DNA from: Nitrincola iocasae
GTDB lineage: Bacteria; Pseudomonadota; Gammaproteobacteria; Pseudomonadales; Balneatricaceae
Assembly (NCBI RefSeq): GCF_008727795.1
Contig: NZ_CP044222.1
Span: 2,728,001 to 2,792,000, forward strand
Length of the DNA: 64,000 nt
Direction of reading: 5' to 3'
The notes under the pieces are model-generated. The model was not told where the DNA came from, searched no databases, and worked only from the letters and a program-made list of their open reading frames with translations. Within the stretch, counting starts at the first letter, position 1, and every line of letters starts with the position of its first letter. This document shows, in pieces, positions 1-8,319 of the stretch. The translations under genes and the position numbers were made by a program.

Positions 1-411
1 TGGTAACACCACATAGGTCAGCGTTTGAAAACGACCAAATCCGATTGAGCGCGATGCTTCATTCTGACCGCTGTCTACCGATTCCAGTGCACCGCGAATG
101 GCTTCACTCATATACGCACCGATATTAAAGGCACCCACCAACACACCGCAGGTAAATGGATCCAACCTGATTCCCAGAGCGGGACCACCATAAAACACCA
201 GCAACAGTTGCACAAAATAGGGCGTACCCCGGATAACGCTAATATAACCACGGGCAAACCATTGCAGTGGAATAAACTTGATTGAACGCATGAAAACCAG
301 TACACAGGCAACGACAAAACCCAGCGAGATTGCGCGAGCAGATATATCGACGGTAACCCAGGCGGCTTTTAGCAATAAGGGGGTCACCCCGACCATCAAT
401 TCAAAATCCAT
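1..411 (-). CDS. Amino-acid ABC transporter permease, N-terminal part (cut by window edge)
   Basis: The reading frame opens with ATG at 411 and stays open to the first base of the window, giving 137 codons; the C-terminus lies outside. The protein begins MDFELMVGVTPLLLKAAWVT and has hydrophobic membrane segments. It contains the stretch SVIRGTPYFVQLLLVFYG, the typical conserved region of GlnP/HisM-type polar amino-acid permeases. It lies downstream of the family-3 binding protein on the same strand, with a 149-nt gap, so the two probably serve one importer. The ATPase is not in the window and may follow beyond the edge. The substrate cannot be read from this fragment. Confidence 0.85.
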   Translation of the reverse strand, partial: MDFELMVGVTPLLLKAAWVTVDISARAISLGFVVACVLVFMRSIKFIPLQWFARGYISVIRGTPYFVQLLLVFYGGPALGIRLDPFTCGVLVGAFNIGAYMSEAIRGALESVDSGQNEASRSIGFGRFQTLTYVVLP

Positions 412-528
412 ACTCCAACCCTTTTTCTATTTTAAATCTCAGGGAGACAAGAGTTGTTATAGGGGTATAAGCCACAAGCCAACAATCACTAAGACAAAAA
501 ATGACTTGTGCCTTGTACCCACAGAAAC

Positions 529-549
529 ATCTGATCTGTCATATCAGAT
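529..549 (-). promoter_or_regulatory. Small hairpin between binding-protein and permease genes
   Basis: The arms ATCTGAT and ATCAGAT (7 bp, 7-nt loop) lie 12 nt after the binding-protein stop codon, in the gap before the permease gene. There is no clear T-run after it on the minus strand. An intercistronic hairpin that lowers permease expression or protects the upstream mRNA is plausible, but this is inference. Confidence 0.35.
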
Positions 550-560
550 TACAGGTGGAG

Positions 561-1364
561 TTACTCGATAGTCGCACCTTCACCGATCCACTTATCGACG
601 ATGCTCTGATAGGTGCCATCTGCTTTAATTTCAGCCAGAGCAGTGTTCAAAGCTTCGAGTAGTTCAGGTTTATTTTTCTGAATGGATATAGCTGCAGGCC
701 ATCTTGGCAGTTCACCCACCTCAACTAATTTAATATCCGGATTGTTTTCTCTCAGAGCGACATAGACAGGGACATCATCCGCGATAATGGCATCCACACG
801 CCCTGTTGTCAGGCCTGTAAGCATATCTGGCAGGCCCTGGAAGGTCTGGTTACGCCATTTGCCATCACCATTTTCAACAGCCCACTGGTTACCGGTTTCA
901 CCGATCGTAGAACCTACACGTTTGCCTTCAAGGTCTTCCAGGCTGTTAATATCGGTGTTATCGCCTTGTACCCACACTGATAAGCCTGAACTGTAATAGG
1001 AGTCAGTAAAATCCACTGCACGCTGACGTTCTTCAGTGACACTCATACTACAGATACAGGCATCAAAACGTCCGCCGGCCAGTGCCGCGACTATGCCACT
1101 CCAGGGAGAGGTTTGAATATCGACATCCACGCCCATTTTTTCTGCCACAGCTTTGGCAATATCGACATCAAACCCGACCACATTTCCATCAGTATCAACA
1201 AAACTGAAAGGGGGGTAAGCACCCGAGTTTGCAACTTTAAACACATCTTCTTTAATTTGAGGTAAATCGCGTGCATCAGCCGTCATGGAAACCATGGATG
1301 CAGTACTAAAAACAAACGCAGCGGCTACCAGGGATTTAGTTAAATGCTGTTTAATCATATTCAT
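561..1364 (-). CDS. Periplasmic amino-acid-binding protein of an ABC importer (SBP family 3)
   Basis: A 267-residue protein with an N-terminal signal peptide (KSLVAAAFVFSTASMVSMTADA, cleavage near residue 31). It then has the family-3 binding-protein fold: the first-lobe motif YPPFSFVDTDGNVVGFDVDI, then WSGIVAALAGGRFDACICSM, and the second-lobe segment VDAIIADDVPVYVAL. Length and motifs fit the GlnH/HisJ/ArtJ group that delivers polar amino acids to an inner-membrane permease. The permease gene follows on the same strand. It is divergent from a LysR regulator at 1643 across 278 nt, so that regulator is a candidate controller. The exact ligand is not determined. Confidence 0.9.
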   Translation of the reverse strand: MNMIKQHLTKSLVAAAFVFSTASMVSMTADARDLPQIKEDVFKVANSGAYPPFSFVDTDGNVVGFDVDIAKAVAEKMGVDVDIQTSPWSGIVAALAGGRFDACICSMSVTEERQRAVDFTDSYYSSGLSVWVQGDNTDINSLEDLEGKRVGSTIGETGNQWAVENGDGKWRNQTFQGLPDMLTGLTTGRVDAIIADDVPVYVALRENNPDIKLVEVGELPRWPAAISIQKNKPELLEALNTALAEIKADGTYQSIVDKWIGEGATIE

Positions 1365-1391
1365 GTTGTTATCCTACTTAGTGAAAAGATC

Positions 1392-1417
1392 TTGTTTATA
1401 CCTGGAGGTATAAACAA
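1392..1417. promoter_or_regulatory. 26-bp perfect palindrome upstream of the binding-protein gene
   Basis: The left arm TTGTTTATACCT is followed by GG and the exact reverse complement. It ends 28 nt before the ATG of the binding-protein gene (minus strand). It could be an operator or a hairpin in the 5' untranslated region; the sequence alone does not decide. Confidence 0.5.
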
Positions 1418-1500
1418 CACAGTTTGCCGGATTGATCAGTCATACTTCAGCTCTTCACAACCGAATCAATCAATAGAGTTTAAGCCTGTATCAAAAAACT

Positions 1501-1521
1501 GACTTGTTTTGAGTGTAAGTC
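1501..1521. promoter_or_regulatory. Candidate LysR-type regulator box (T-N11-A dyad)
   Basis: GACTT, 11 nt, then AAGTC: an interrupted dyad of the T-N11-A form typical of LysR-family binding sites. It lies within the divergent region between the binding protein (start 1364) and the LysR gene (start 1643). Assignment to that regulator is inference. Confidence 0.4.
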
Positions 1522-1642
1522 AAATTCAATTAATTTCAACTTATAATGTTTTTTCATTAAATGATGATTTTTACTCATGGTATTTTCACGATGAACACGT
1601 GATAATCTGTCCAATACGGATCGATATTCACGGGACAATCTA

Positions 1643-2560
1643 ATGAAAGAAGTAAACTTAAACTCACTCAAATCACTGATGGTTTTCAAGACACTCTATG
1701 AATCTGATACCGCCACCCGTGCAGCCAAAGCACTTGGGCTTACTCAGTCAGGTGTCAGCCGATCCCTGGCACAACTGGAAGACAATATTGGTATGCCCCT
1801 GTTCATGCGCCACAAAAACCGACTTATCAAACTGCCTGAAGCCGATGAGTTGTATCAGGAAATTATGCAACTGATGGGTAATCTGGATGAAATGAAACAT
1901 ACCATAGTCGCGCTGCGTGAATTTGGTGTGTCCCGAATGCGTTTAGCCTCAGCTCCGGCCCTTGGTTTTGCTTATATTCCGGAGGTCATTGCAGCTATTT
2001 TGAAGATTAACCCGAAATACAGCATCTATTTCGATATTATGCCCAGTCCCGATGTTGTCCGTGCAGTGGAATCAGGGCATTTTGATGCGGGCTTCGTGAC
2101 GTTGCCGATCAGTAGTGAACGACTGAGTGTTGATGAACTGTTTGCGGTAGAAGCTGTGTGCCTGATACCTGCAGGCCACGCGTTGGCTGAGGCTGATTAT
2201 ATTGAAGTGGCTGACCTGAAAAATCAGCACCTGGTCATTCCCAACCAGCCTAATCTGGCTGCAGACCAGCTGCTCAGCCTTATTTCACAACACAAGGTGA
2301 AAATTGCCGGAAAAACCGAAGCCAATATTGCGGCCATTTGTAGTCTGGTGGCCAATGGAGTGGGCATCAGTCTGATCAATCCGATTACCGCCTATGATAC
2401 AGTCGCCGTTCGACGTGATATTGTTATCAAGCCCTTTCGCCCGGCATTTCATTATCGCTTTGGCCTGGCCTATCGCCGTAGCTGGGCCGACACTCAACTG
2501 ATCAGGCTGCTGAAGGACAACCTGCCAAGTACACCCAAGTATCTTAGCCAACGCACCTGA
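1643..2560 (+). CDS. LysR-family transcriptional regulator
   Basis: A 305-residue protein of normal LysR length. The N-terminal winged helix-turn-helix covers residues 1-65 (TATRAAKALGLTQSGVSRSL, QLEDNIGMPLFMRH). The rest is a periplasmic-binding-protein-like effector domain. It is divergent from the amino-acid-binding protein gene and likely controls it, as is usual for LysR genes. The stop codon abuts the stop codon of the convergent HD-GYP gene with no spacer. The effector is unknown. Confidence 0.9.
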   Translation: MKEVNLNSLKSLMVFKTLYESDTATRAAKALGLTQSGVSRSLAQLEDNIGMPLFMRHKNRLIKLPEADELYQEIMQLMGNLDEMKHTIVALREFGVSRMRLASAPALGFAYIPEVIAAILKINPKYSIYFDIMPSPDVVRAVESGHFDAGFVTLPISSERLSVDELFAVEAVCLIPAGHALAEADYIEVADLKNQHLVIPNQPNLAADQLLSLISQHKVKIAGKTEANIAAICSLVANGVGISLINPITAYDTVAVRRDIVIKPFRPAFHYRFGLAYRRSWADTQLIRLLKDNLPSTPKYLSQRT

Positions 2561-5410
2561 TCATGGAGCCTCGGTTACGTTTACTAAAAACTGATTGATA
2601 TCAACCCTGTCTATCTGCTCTGGCTGCATAAACTTCTGTGCATACTGCTGATAGATACCTGAGCGCAGAAACAACTCGAAGACATCAGCATCCAGGTGTT
2701 CTTCGGCAACCATCCTGGCCATAATTGCCAGTGATTGCGTCAGGGTTTTACCCTGTTTGTAAGGACGATCGACTGCCGTCAGGGCTTCAAACACATCCGC
2801 CACTGCCATAATGCGTTCCTGTAAACTCATCTCACCAGCAGGCAGGCGTCTAGGGTACCCACTGGCATCCATTTTTTCATGATGATTACCGGCAATAGCC
2901 GGCACCTTTGCCAGATAATCAGGCAATGGCAAAGCATCCAGCATAATAATAGTCTGTACAATATGCTCGTTGATTTTAAAGCGCTCTTCCTCTGTGAGAG
3001 TGCCTTTACTTATAGTCAGGTTATACATCTCCCCCTGATTATAAGCGACTTCAGGTACCAGCATATCAAAGCCCCAGTGATTATCCGGATCGTCTTTTGC
3101 AACCGGTGGTTTACGCCCATGCCAGGGAAACACCTGCTCCGGGCGGTCACTCAGTAATGGCTCCCCGGTTGGCAACACCTCTTCAGGAAGACCCTCTAAG
3201 CGCTGTTTTTCATCCTGAGACAGCCCTATTCGATTGCTAAAATGCCGTGTCCAGCGTCGGGACCCTATTTCATAAATACGATCCACATCAGCATCCGACA
3301 TAAACTCTCCACCCATATTAGCGCTGGCAATAAAGCTGAATTCATCGATAAGCTGCTGCTGGACGGCATTGCACCGGCTCTTAAGAGTTTCCGGATTCAT
3401 TCCATCCAGAATACCCTGCAAGCAGTCTATCTCTGCATCCCGATACAAGACTTCAAAGCGGGTACGAATTTCATGAATGCGGTTATATATCGTTTCCAGC
3501 TTGGTCGCCTTATCAACCACATACTCTGGACTGGTAATCTTGCCACAGTCATGCAACCAGGCTGCAATACGAAAGGCCTCCGTTTCAGCTTCATTCATCT
3601 GGTAATTCTGAAATGCCGGTAACTCACTGCGCAGCGCCGCATCAGAAAGCATTATCGCCAGCTCCGGAACCCGCTCACAGTGGCCACTGGTATAGGGAGA
3701 CTTGGCGTCAATGGCATCGGCAATCAGACGGATAATACCGTCAATTAAAGCTTTTTGTTCCCGAATCATCTGACGGGTTTCTATCGCTACAGCCGCCGCT
3801 CCGGAAATATCATCAATAAATGCACGCAGTCCTTTAATATCAGCTGATCGGCTATCAATAGCATCGATAATCAACACCCCCAGCAGATTTTCATAGCGAT
3901 CACGTAGCATGGTACATACATAAAAGTCATAACCTGCTTTTCTGACTAGCTCACGTACCTGCCCGTCCATTTCATGCGCTTCCGACAATTCGATGCTTTC
4001 AGGCAATGTCTGACTAGTCATACGGTTATTCAGTTTCAGTGTTTGTGTTGGGCTATCAAACAGATAGATACATCCCGATACATGCCCTACGGCCATAACC
4101 AACTCTTCGAGGACTGACTGCAACAACTGATCCGGATCTCGCTCACGGTTGAGTGTCATAGACAGGGATTTAAAGTGCCGGATAGTAGAAGACATATCAT
4201 CCAGTACCCTTGCCAGTGCATGCACTTCGCGGATGGATGTCTGCGTAGTAATTTTGTTGTCAAAATTCAGGTTTGCCAGTGAACGTACTTGCTTTTCCAG
4301 CTCAGCAATAGGATTGCCGATGCGCTGGCCTACAGCCCACCCTGACAAGAGCAGCACCAACATAATTGAAAAGGCCCACTGCACCTGGCTCAGAAAACTT
4401 TTTTCAACATTACCCAACAACTCCTGACCTGGTATGGCAATCAATATCCTCAAGTCATCATCACCCAGTACAGCAAGTGGTGACACGAAACCGTACCAGT
4501 TTTGTCCGGCATGGTTAAAGTACGTCAGGTTACGGGTTCCCACTGATTGTCTAACCAGAGACTGAAGTACTGGAACATTTATTTCACCCAGTGTTGCCAG
4601 TCGGGTTTCACGTGCATCACTCAGAATAAAACGATCTATATCCGGGTAGGCAAGCAACAGCTCATCCTGATTGATAATGGCAATTTCAGTACCCGGTGTC
4701 AGGCGCAATGAATCCATTTGCTCGCTCAGATCCATTACCGTAGCATCAATGCCAAGTACTACACCGTCACCGGCATGCAGTGACATACTCACCCCCACCT
4801 CCTGGGTGGTGTAGAACAGATAGGGCGCTGTGAGCTTTACACTTTCAGAATCAAGAGATTGCTGATACCAGGGACGACTGTGTGGATCAAAGGTGTAATG
4901 GGGCACGCTACGCACTTCAATAAGGTCGTTCAGAGACGCATCATAAAAAAGCCACTCGCCCCGACGGCCTTCATCAACATCTGTAACAACGCTTTGCAAT
5001 AGATAATAACTGCCCTCAGGAGCCCCAAAAAATGCCCTGGCTTGAGCAGTGTGCAGCTGTCTAAGCAGCAGGAAGTCGGCATTGTCATAGCCGATATAGA
5101 CAGCACTCAGCAACGTATTTGCCTTCAGTATTTCGGCAATCGCAGGCAGTCGGCTGAGGCGTTGCAGCGGGTCGTCGGTACTGATCAGTGGATCGTGTCG
5201 AAGCATCCTGATCAGCATTTGATTTGGCTCCATCAGCTTCTGGATGCGGTCATTGATGGTAACCGTCAGTTGCCGGCTCGCCTGGTCAGCTACTTCCAGA
5301 ATACCTGATTGCATACCACGATAGCCCTGAAAAATTAGCACGCTGGCGAGCAAAGCCATGCTTAGCGTAACCGTTACTGCAATCAATAATTTAAAGGAGA
5401 TACGTTTCAT
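2561..5410 (-). CDS. Membrane-bound sensor with Cache, HAMP, GAF and HD-GYP domains
   Basis: A 949-residue protein. Domain order: transmembrane helix near residues 8-28; periplasmic Cache-like sensor to about 330; second helix near 345-362 (VQWAFSIMLVLLLSGWAVG); HAMP to about 415; GAF-like region about 430-560; then an HD-GYP phosphohydrolase. The HD part shows AAWLHDCGKI and the GYP part shows HHEKMDASGYP, followed by RIMAVADVFEALT. HD-GYP proteins usually hydrolyse cyclic di-GMP. The usual DG before xGYP reads DA here and the HD and GYP halves are separated by a long insertion, so activity should not be assumed. An extracytoplasmic signal probably controls the output. It is monocistronic and convergent with the LysR gene. 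Confidence 0.88.
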   Translation of the reverse strand: MKRISFKLLIAVTVTLSMALLASVLIFQGYRGMQSGILEVADQASRQLTVTINDRIQKLMEPNQMLIRMLRHDPLISTDDPLQRLSRLPAIAEILKANTLLSAVYIGYDNADFLLLRQLHTAQARAFFGAPEGSYYLLQSVVTDVDEGRRGEWLFYDASLNDLIEVRSVPHYTFDPHSRPWYQQSLDSESVKLTAPYLFYTTQEVGVSMSLHAGDGVVLGIDATVMDLSEQMDSLRLTPGTEIAIINQDELLLAYPDIDRFILSDARETRLATLGEINVPVLQSLVRQSVGTRNLTYFNHAGQNWYGFVSPLAVLGDDDLRILIAIPGQELLGNVEKSFLSQVQWAFSIMLVLLLSGWAVGQRIGNPIAELEKQVRSLANLNFDNKITTQTSIREVHALARVLDDMSSTIRHFKSLSMTLNRERDPDQLLQSVLEELVMAVGHVSGCIYLFDSPTQTLKLNNRMTSQTLPESIELSEAHEMDGQVRELVRKAGYDFYVCTMLRDRYENLLGVLIIDAIDSRSADIKGLRAFIDDISGAAAVAIETRQMIREQKALIDGIIRLIADAIDAKSPYTSGHCERVPELAIMLSDAALRSELPAFQNYQMNEAETEAFRIAAWLHDCGKITSPEYVVDKATKLETIYNRIHEIRTRFEVLYRDAEIDCLQGILDGMNPETLKSRCNAVQQQLIDEFSFIASANMGGEFMSDADVDRIYEIGSRRWTRHFSNRIGLSQDEKQRLEGLPEEVLPTGEPLLSDRPEQVFPWHGRKPPVAKDDPDNHWGFDMLVPEVAYNQGEMYNLTISKGTLTEEERFKINEHIVQTIIMLDALPLPDYLAKVPAIAGNHHEKMDASGYPRRLPAGEMSLQERIMAVADVFEALTAVDRPYKQGKTLTQSLAIMARMVAEEHLDADVFELFLRSGIYQQYAQKFMQPEQIDRVDINQFLVNVTEAP

Positions 5411-5681
5411 TTTTGCCTCTAACCATCCAGTGTTATCAGCTATAACTCACTGAAATTATGTAAACTTCGGTGTCACATTAGATATTATAGATGGATACCT
5501 GTTCAAAAACATACCTAGTTAGCTGTTCAAAGTCATTTCAAATAGCTGATACTGAACGACAGTTTTGTTGCAGATTTGCAAATAACAACCATGTCCTTAG
5601 TGCCTGTTAAGCACCCCATCTGAGAGATGAAAGCTAAAACAATTGACCAAAAGAGGGGAATAACTCCCTATTATCATTAAA

Positions 5682-5726
5682 AGGTCATGTAACTTTCATT
5701 GAGTAGTCATATATAAGCCTTAGCAT
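5682..5726 (+). promoter_or_regulatory. Pho-box promoter of the ptx operon
   Basis: Three 7-mers resembling the PhoB half-site CTGTCAT lie at exact 11-bp spacing: AGGTCAT (5682-5688), CTTTCAT (5693-5699) and TAGTCAT (5704-5710), each separated by 4 bp. A -10-like TAGCAT (5721-5726) follows 10 bp after the last half-site, the spacing expected when PhoB replaces the -35 element. Transcription would start near 5733. This is the main content of the 322-nt gap 5411-5732; I see nothing else there. Confidence 0.7.
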
Positions 5727-5777
5727 CAAATAATGAACCGCAATAATGCGGATGTTTATATTGCGATAGGTGATGAT

Positions 5778-6632
5778 ATGACATGTACTAAAACACCTCA
5801 TCCGATTCTGAGCATAGAGAATCTAGGCATAACATATCCTGGTGGTATTGAAGCAATTCGCTCAACCTCAATTCAATTTCAACCTGGTGAATTTAATGTA
5901 CTTCTCGGTCTATCTGGTGCGGGAAAGTCTTCGCTATTAAGAGCGCTAAATCACTTAGTAAAGCCTACTTCTGGTAACGTTATTTCAGCCGAATTCGGAG
6001 CATTGAATAATCAACGAATCTTACGGCAGCACCGTCGTAAAACCGCCATGGTATTTCAACACCATCAACTCATTCTACGCCATAGCGCTCTTAAGAATGT
6101 ACTCATGGGACGGCTGGGATATTACTCATTCTGGCGCAGCTTATTACCTATGCCCCAAGACAGTTTAAAAATAGCCCTGAATTGTTTAGATCGTGTTGGC
6201 CTTGCTGATAAAGCCTTGACAAGAGTAGATCAATTATCCGGTGGTCAGCAACAACGTGTTGGCATTGCCCGTGCACTGGCCCAACAACCCACCATTATTC
6301 TGGCAGATGAGCCAGTCGCCAGCCTTGATCCTTCTACCTCCGAAAAAATTCTGACTCTACTGAAAAAAATCTGTGCCGAGGACGGAATCACTGCCGTAGT
6401 GTCATTGCATCAACTTGAATACGCCAAACGGTTTGCTGATCGAATAATTGGTCTTTCTGACGCTCAAATAGTGTTTGATGCAGCTCCACAACAACTGGAT
6501 AACAAGCAGTTGGCCCTGATTTACGAACAACCAGCCAGCCTTACAAAAGATGAAACATCCACCGATATAGAACGCCTATCTACCCAAAAAAATTTACCTC
6601 ATAAAACTGCAACACAACTGGAGATTGCCTGA
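5778..6632 (+). CDS. ptxA: Phosphite/phosphonate ABC transporter ATP-binding protein PtxA
   Basis: ATPase of the PhnC/PtxA type. It has Walker A LSGAGKSSLLRAL, the signature LSGGQQQRVGIARALA, Walker B IILADEP, and the family feature MVFQHHQLI. It energises uptake of phosphite (or phosphonate) with PtxB and PtxC. I prefer the ATG at 5778 (284 residues), preceded by AGGTG at a good distance. The upstream ATG at 5733 coincides with the predicted transcription start and lacks a ribosome site. The gene overlaps ptxB by one base (TGATG), a sign of translational coupling. The substrate assignment comes from ptxD downstream; on its own it could be a phosphonate ATPase. Confidence 0.9.
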   Translation: MTCTKTPHPILSIENLGITYPGGIEAIRSTSIQFQPGEFNVLLGLSGAGKSSLLRALNHLVKPTSGNVISAEFGALNNQRILRQHRRKTAMVFQHHQLILRHSALKNVLMGRLGYYSFWRSLLPMPQDSLKIALNCLDRVGLADKALTRVDQLSGGQQQRVGIARALAQQPTIILADEPVASLDPSTSEKILTLLKKICAEDGITAVVSLHQLEYAKRFADRIIGLSDAQIVFDAAPQQLDNKQLALIYEQPASLTKDETSTDIERLSTQKNLPHKTATQLEIA

Positions 6633-7495
6633 TGAAACTGTTTAAACAATTACTGTTAGCAACGTCATTAATAATGATGGCCATTACGCCGTTATTCGCA
6701 GCGGATGCCGATCCAGATACGCTCAAAGTCGCGTTATTGCCTGATGAAAATGCTTCTGAACTGATCAAACGCAATAAGCCGTTGAAAGACTATCTGGAAA
6801 TCGCGCTGAATAAAAAAGTGGAGTTAATTGTAACGACCGACTACTCCTCAATGATTGAAGCCATGCGTTTTGGGCGTATTGATCTAGCGTATTTTGGCCC
6901 TCTTTCCTATGTGATGGCCAAATCCAAAAGTGATATAGAGCCGTTTGCAGCGATGGTTATTGATGGTGTGCCGACCTATCGTTCTATTTTGATTGCCAAT
7001 GTGGACTCAGGGATTGATTCCTATGCTGATATTAAAGGCAAAAAAATGGTCTACGGTGACCGAGCTTCAACTTCGAGCCATCTCATCCCAAAAACAGTAC
7101 TTTTGGAAGAGGGTGGTATTGAAGCGCAAACAGATTATGAACAACACTTTGTCGGCTCGCATGATGCAGTTGCAATGAATGTGGCCAATGGTAACGCCGA
7201 TGCGGGCGGACTTTCAGAAGTCATCTTCAATTTTGTTGTAGAGCGCCAACTAATCGATCCCACAAAAGTGAAAGTACTGGGACATAGCAAACCTTATCCA
7301 CAATACCCTTGGGCGATGCGATCCAATTTGAATGACGACTTGAAAGCTAGAATCAAAGATGCATTTATCAGTCTAGATGATGAAGAAGTACTGAATAATT
7401 TTAAAGCCGAGGGATTTGCGCCAATTACTGATGCTGATTATGACGTTATTCGAGATATGGGAAAAATATTGAATCTTGATTTTGACAAGATGTAA
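6632..7495 (+). CDS. ptxB: Phosphite-binding periplasmic protein PtxB
   Basis: A 287-residue PhnD-type binding protein with a signal peptide (about residues 1-23, ending LFAAD). Features include YSSMIEAMRFGRIDLAYFGP, which forms the oxyanion pocket in this family, and ASTSSHLIPK, whose serines bind the P-oxyanion. It delivers phosphite or a related reduced phosphorus anion to PtxC. It lies inside the operon between ptxA (1-nt overlap) and ptxC (9-nt gap). Binding-protein specificity varies in this family, so phosphite as ligand is inferred from the adjacent ptxD. Confidence 0.9.
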   Translation: MKLFKQLLLATSLIMMAITPLFAADADPDTLKVALLPDENASELIKRNKPLKDYLEIALNKKVELIVTTDYSSMIEAMRFGRIDLAYFGPLSYVMAKSKSDIEPFAAMVIDGVPTYRSILIANVDSGIDSYADIKGKKMVYGDRASTSSHLIPKTVLLEEGGIEAQTDYEQHFVGSHDAVAMNVANGNADAGGLSEVIFNFVVERQLIDPTKVKVLGHSKPYPQYPWAMRSNLNDDLKARIKDAFISLDDEEVLNNFKAEGFAPITDADYDVIRDMGKILNLDFDKM

Positions 7496-7504
7496 GGAAA
7501 CTTT

Positions 7505-8311
7505 ATGAATACCCAAGTCATTACTCATCAAGATGTGCTGAAAAGTTACAGCCAACATTGGAAAAGGCAAACCCTGCAGATGATGGTCTTACTGACTGTC
7601 ATTTTGCTGGCGGCTTGGTATGTAGATGTATTGAATTTCAAAATACTGGCTAACGGCTTGCCTGCTATTGGCACCTTAGCCGGTGAGTCTTTTCCGCCAG
7701 ACTTTACCAATATCCGTCACTGGTTATCGCCCTTACTGGATACGCTTGCAATGAGCATTGCCGGGACAGCAATTGCGGTACTGTTATCGGTACCCATGGC
7801 ATTTCTTGCTGCACGAAATACGACACCTCATGGAGTAATCTTCCAGCTATCTAGGATCTTTTTAAACGCGCTACGATCAGTTCCTGAACTGATTATGGGT
7901 ATAATTTTTGTGGCAGCGGTTGGTTTTGGCGCATTACCGGGTGTTTTGGCATTAGCATTACATTCTATTGGGATGGTGGGTAAATTCTTTGCTGAAGCGA
8001 TTGAGCATGTCGATGATGCACCGGTAGAAGCAGCACGTGCAGCCGGTGCTTCGCCAATGCAGGTGTTATACCACGCCATTTTACCACAAGTCATACCACA
8101 GTTTGCGGATGTAGCAATTTATCGTTGGGAATACAACTTCCGAGCTTCCACTGTGATGGGTATGGTAGGCGCGGGTGGCATTGGCTTTGAGCTGATGGGG
8201 TCATTACGTATTATGCAATATCAGGAAGTGTTTGCGATTTTGCTGGTGATTTTGCTAATGGTTACGCTAGTTGATGCTTTAAGCGGTGTGTTGCGCAAAA
8301 AATTCAAATAA
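7505..8311 (+). CDS. ptxC: Phosphite/phosphonate ABC transporter permease PtxC
   Basis: A 268-residue PhnE-type permease with about six membrane segments. The cytoplasmic coupling motif is EAARAAGASPMQVLYHAILP, and the C-terminal part has YNFRASTVMGMVGAGGIG, typical of phosphonate permeases. A ribosome site (AAGGAAAC) lies just before the ATG. It forms the channel for PtxAB, and its stop codon lies 8 nt before the first candidate start of ptxD. Confidence 0.92.
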   Translation: MNTQVITHQDVLKSYSQHWKRQTLQMMVLLTVILLAAWYVDVLNFKILANGLPAIGTLAGESFPPDFTNIRHWLSPLLDTLAMSIAGTAIAVLLSVPMAFLAARNTTPHGVIFQLSRIFLNALRSVPELIMGIIFVAAVGFGALPGVLALALHSIGMVGKFFAEAIEHVDDAPVEAARAAGASPMQVLYHAILPQVIPQFADVAIYRWEYNFRASTVMGMVGAGGIGFELMGSLRIMQYQEVFAILLVILLMVTLVDALSGVLRKKFK

Positions 8312-8319
8312 GGAAAGGA

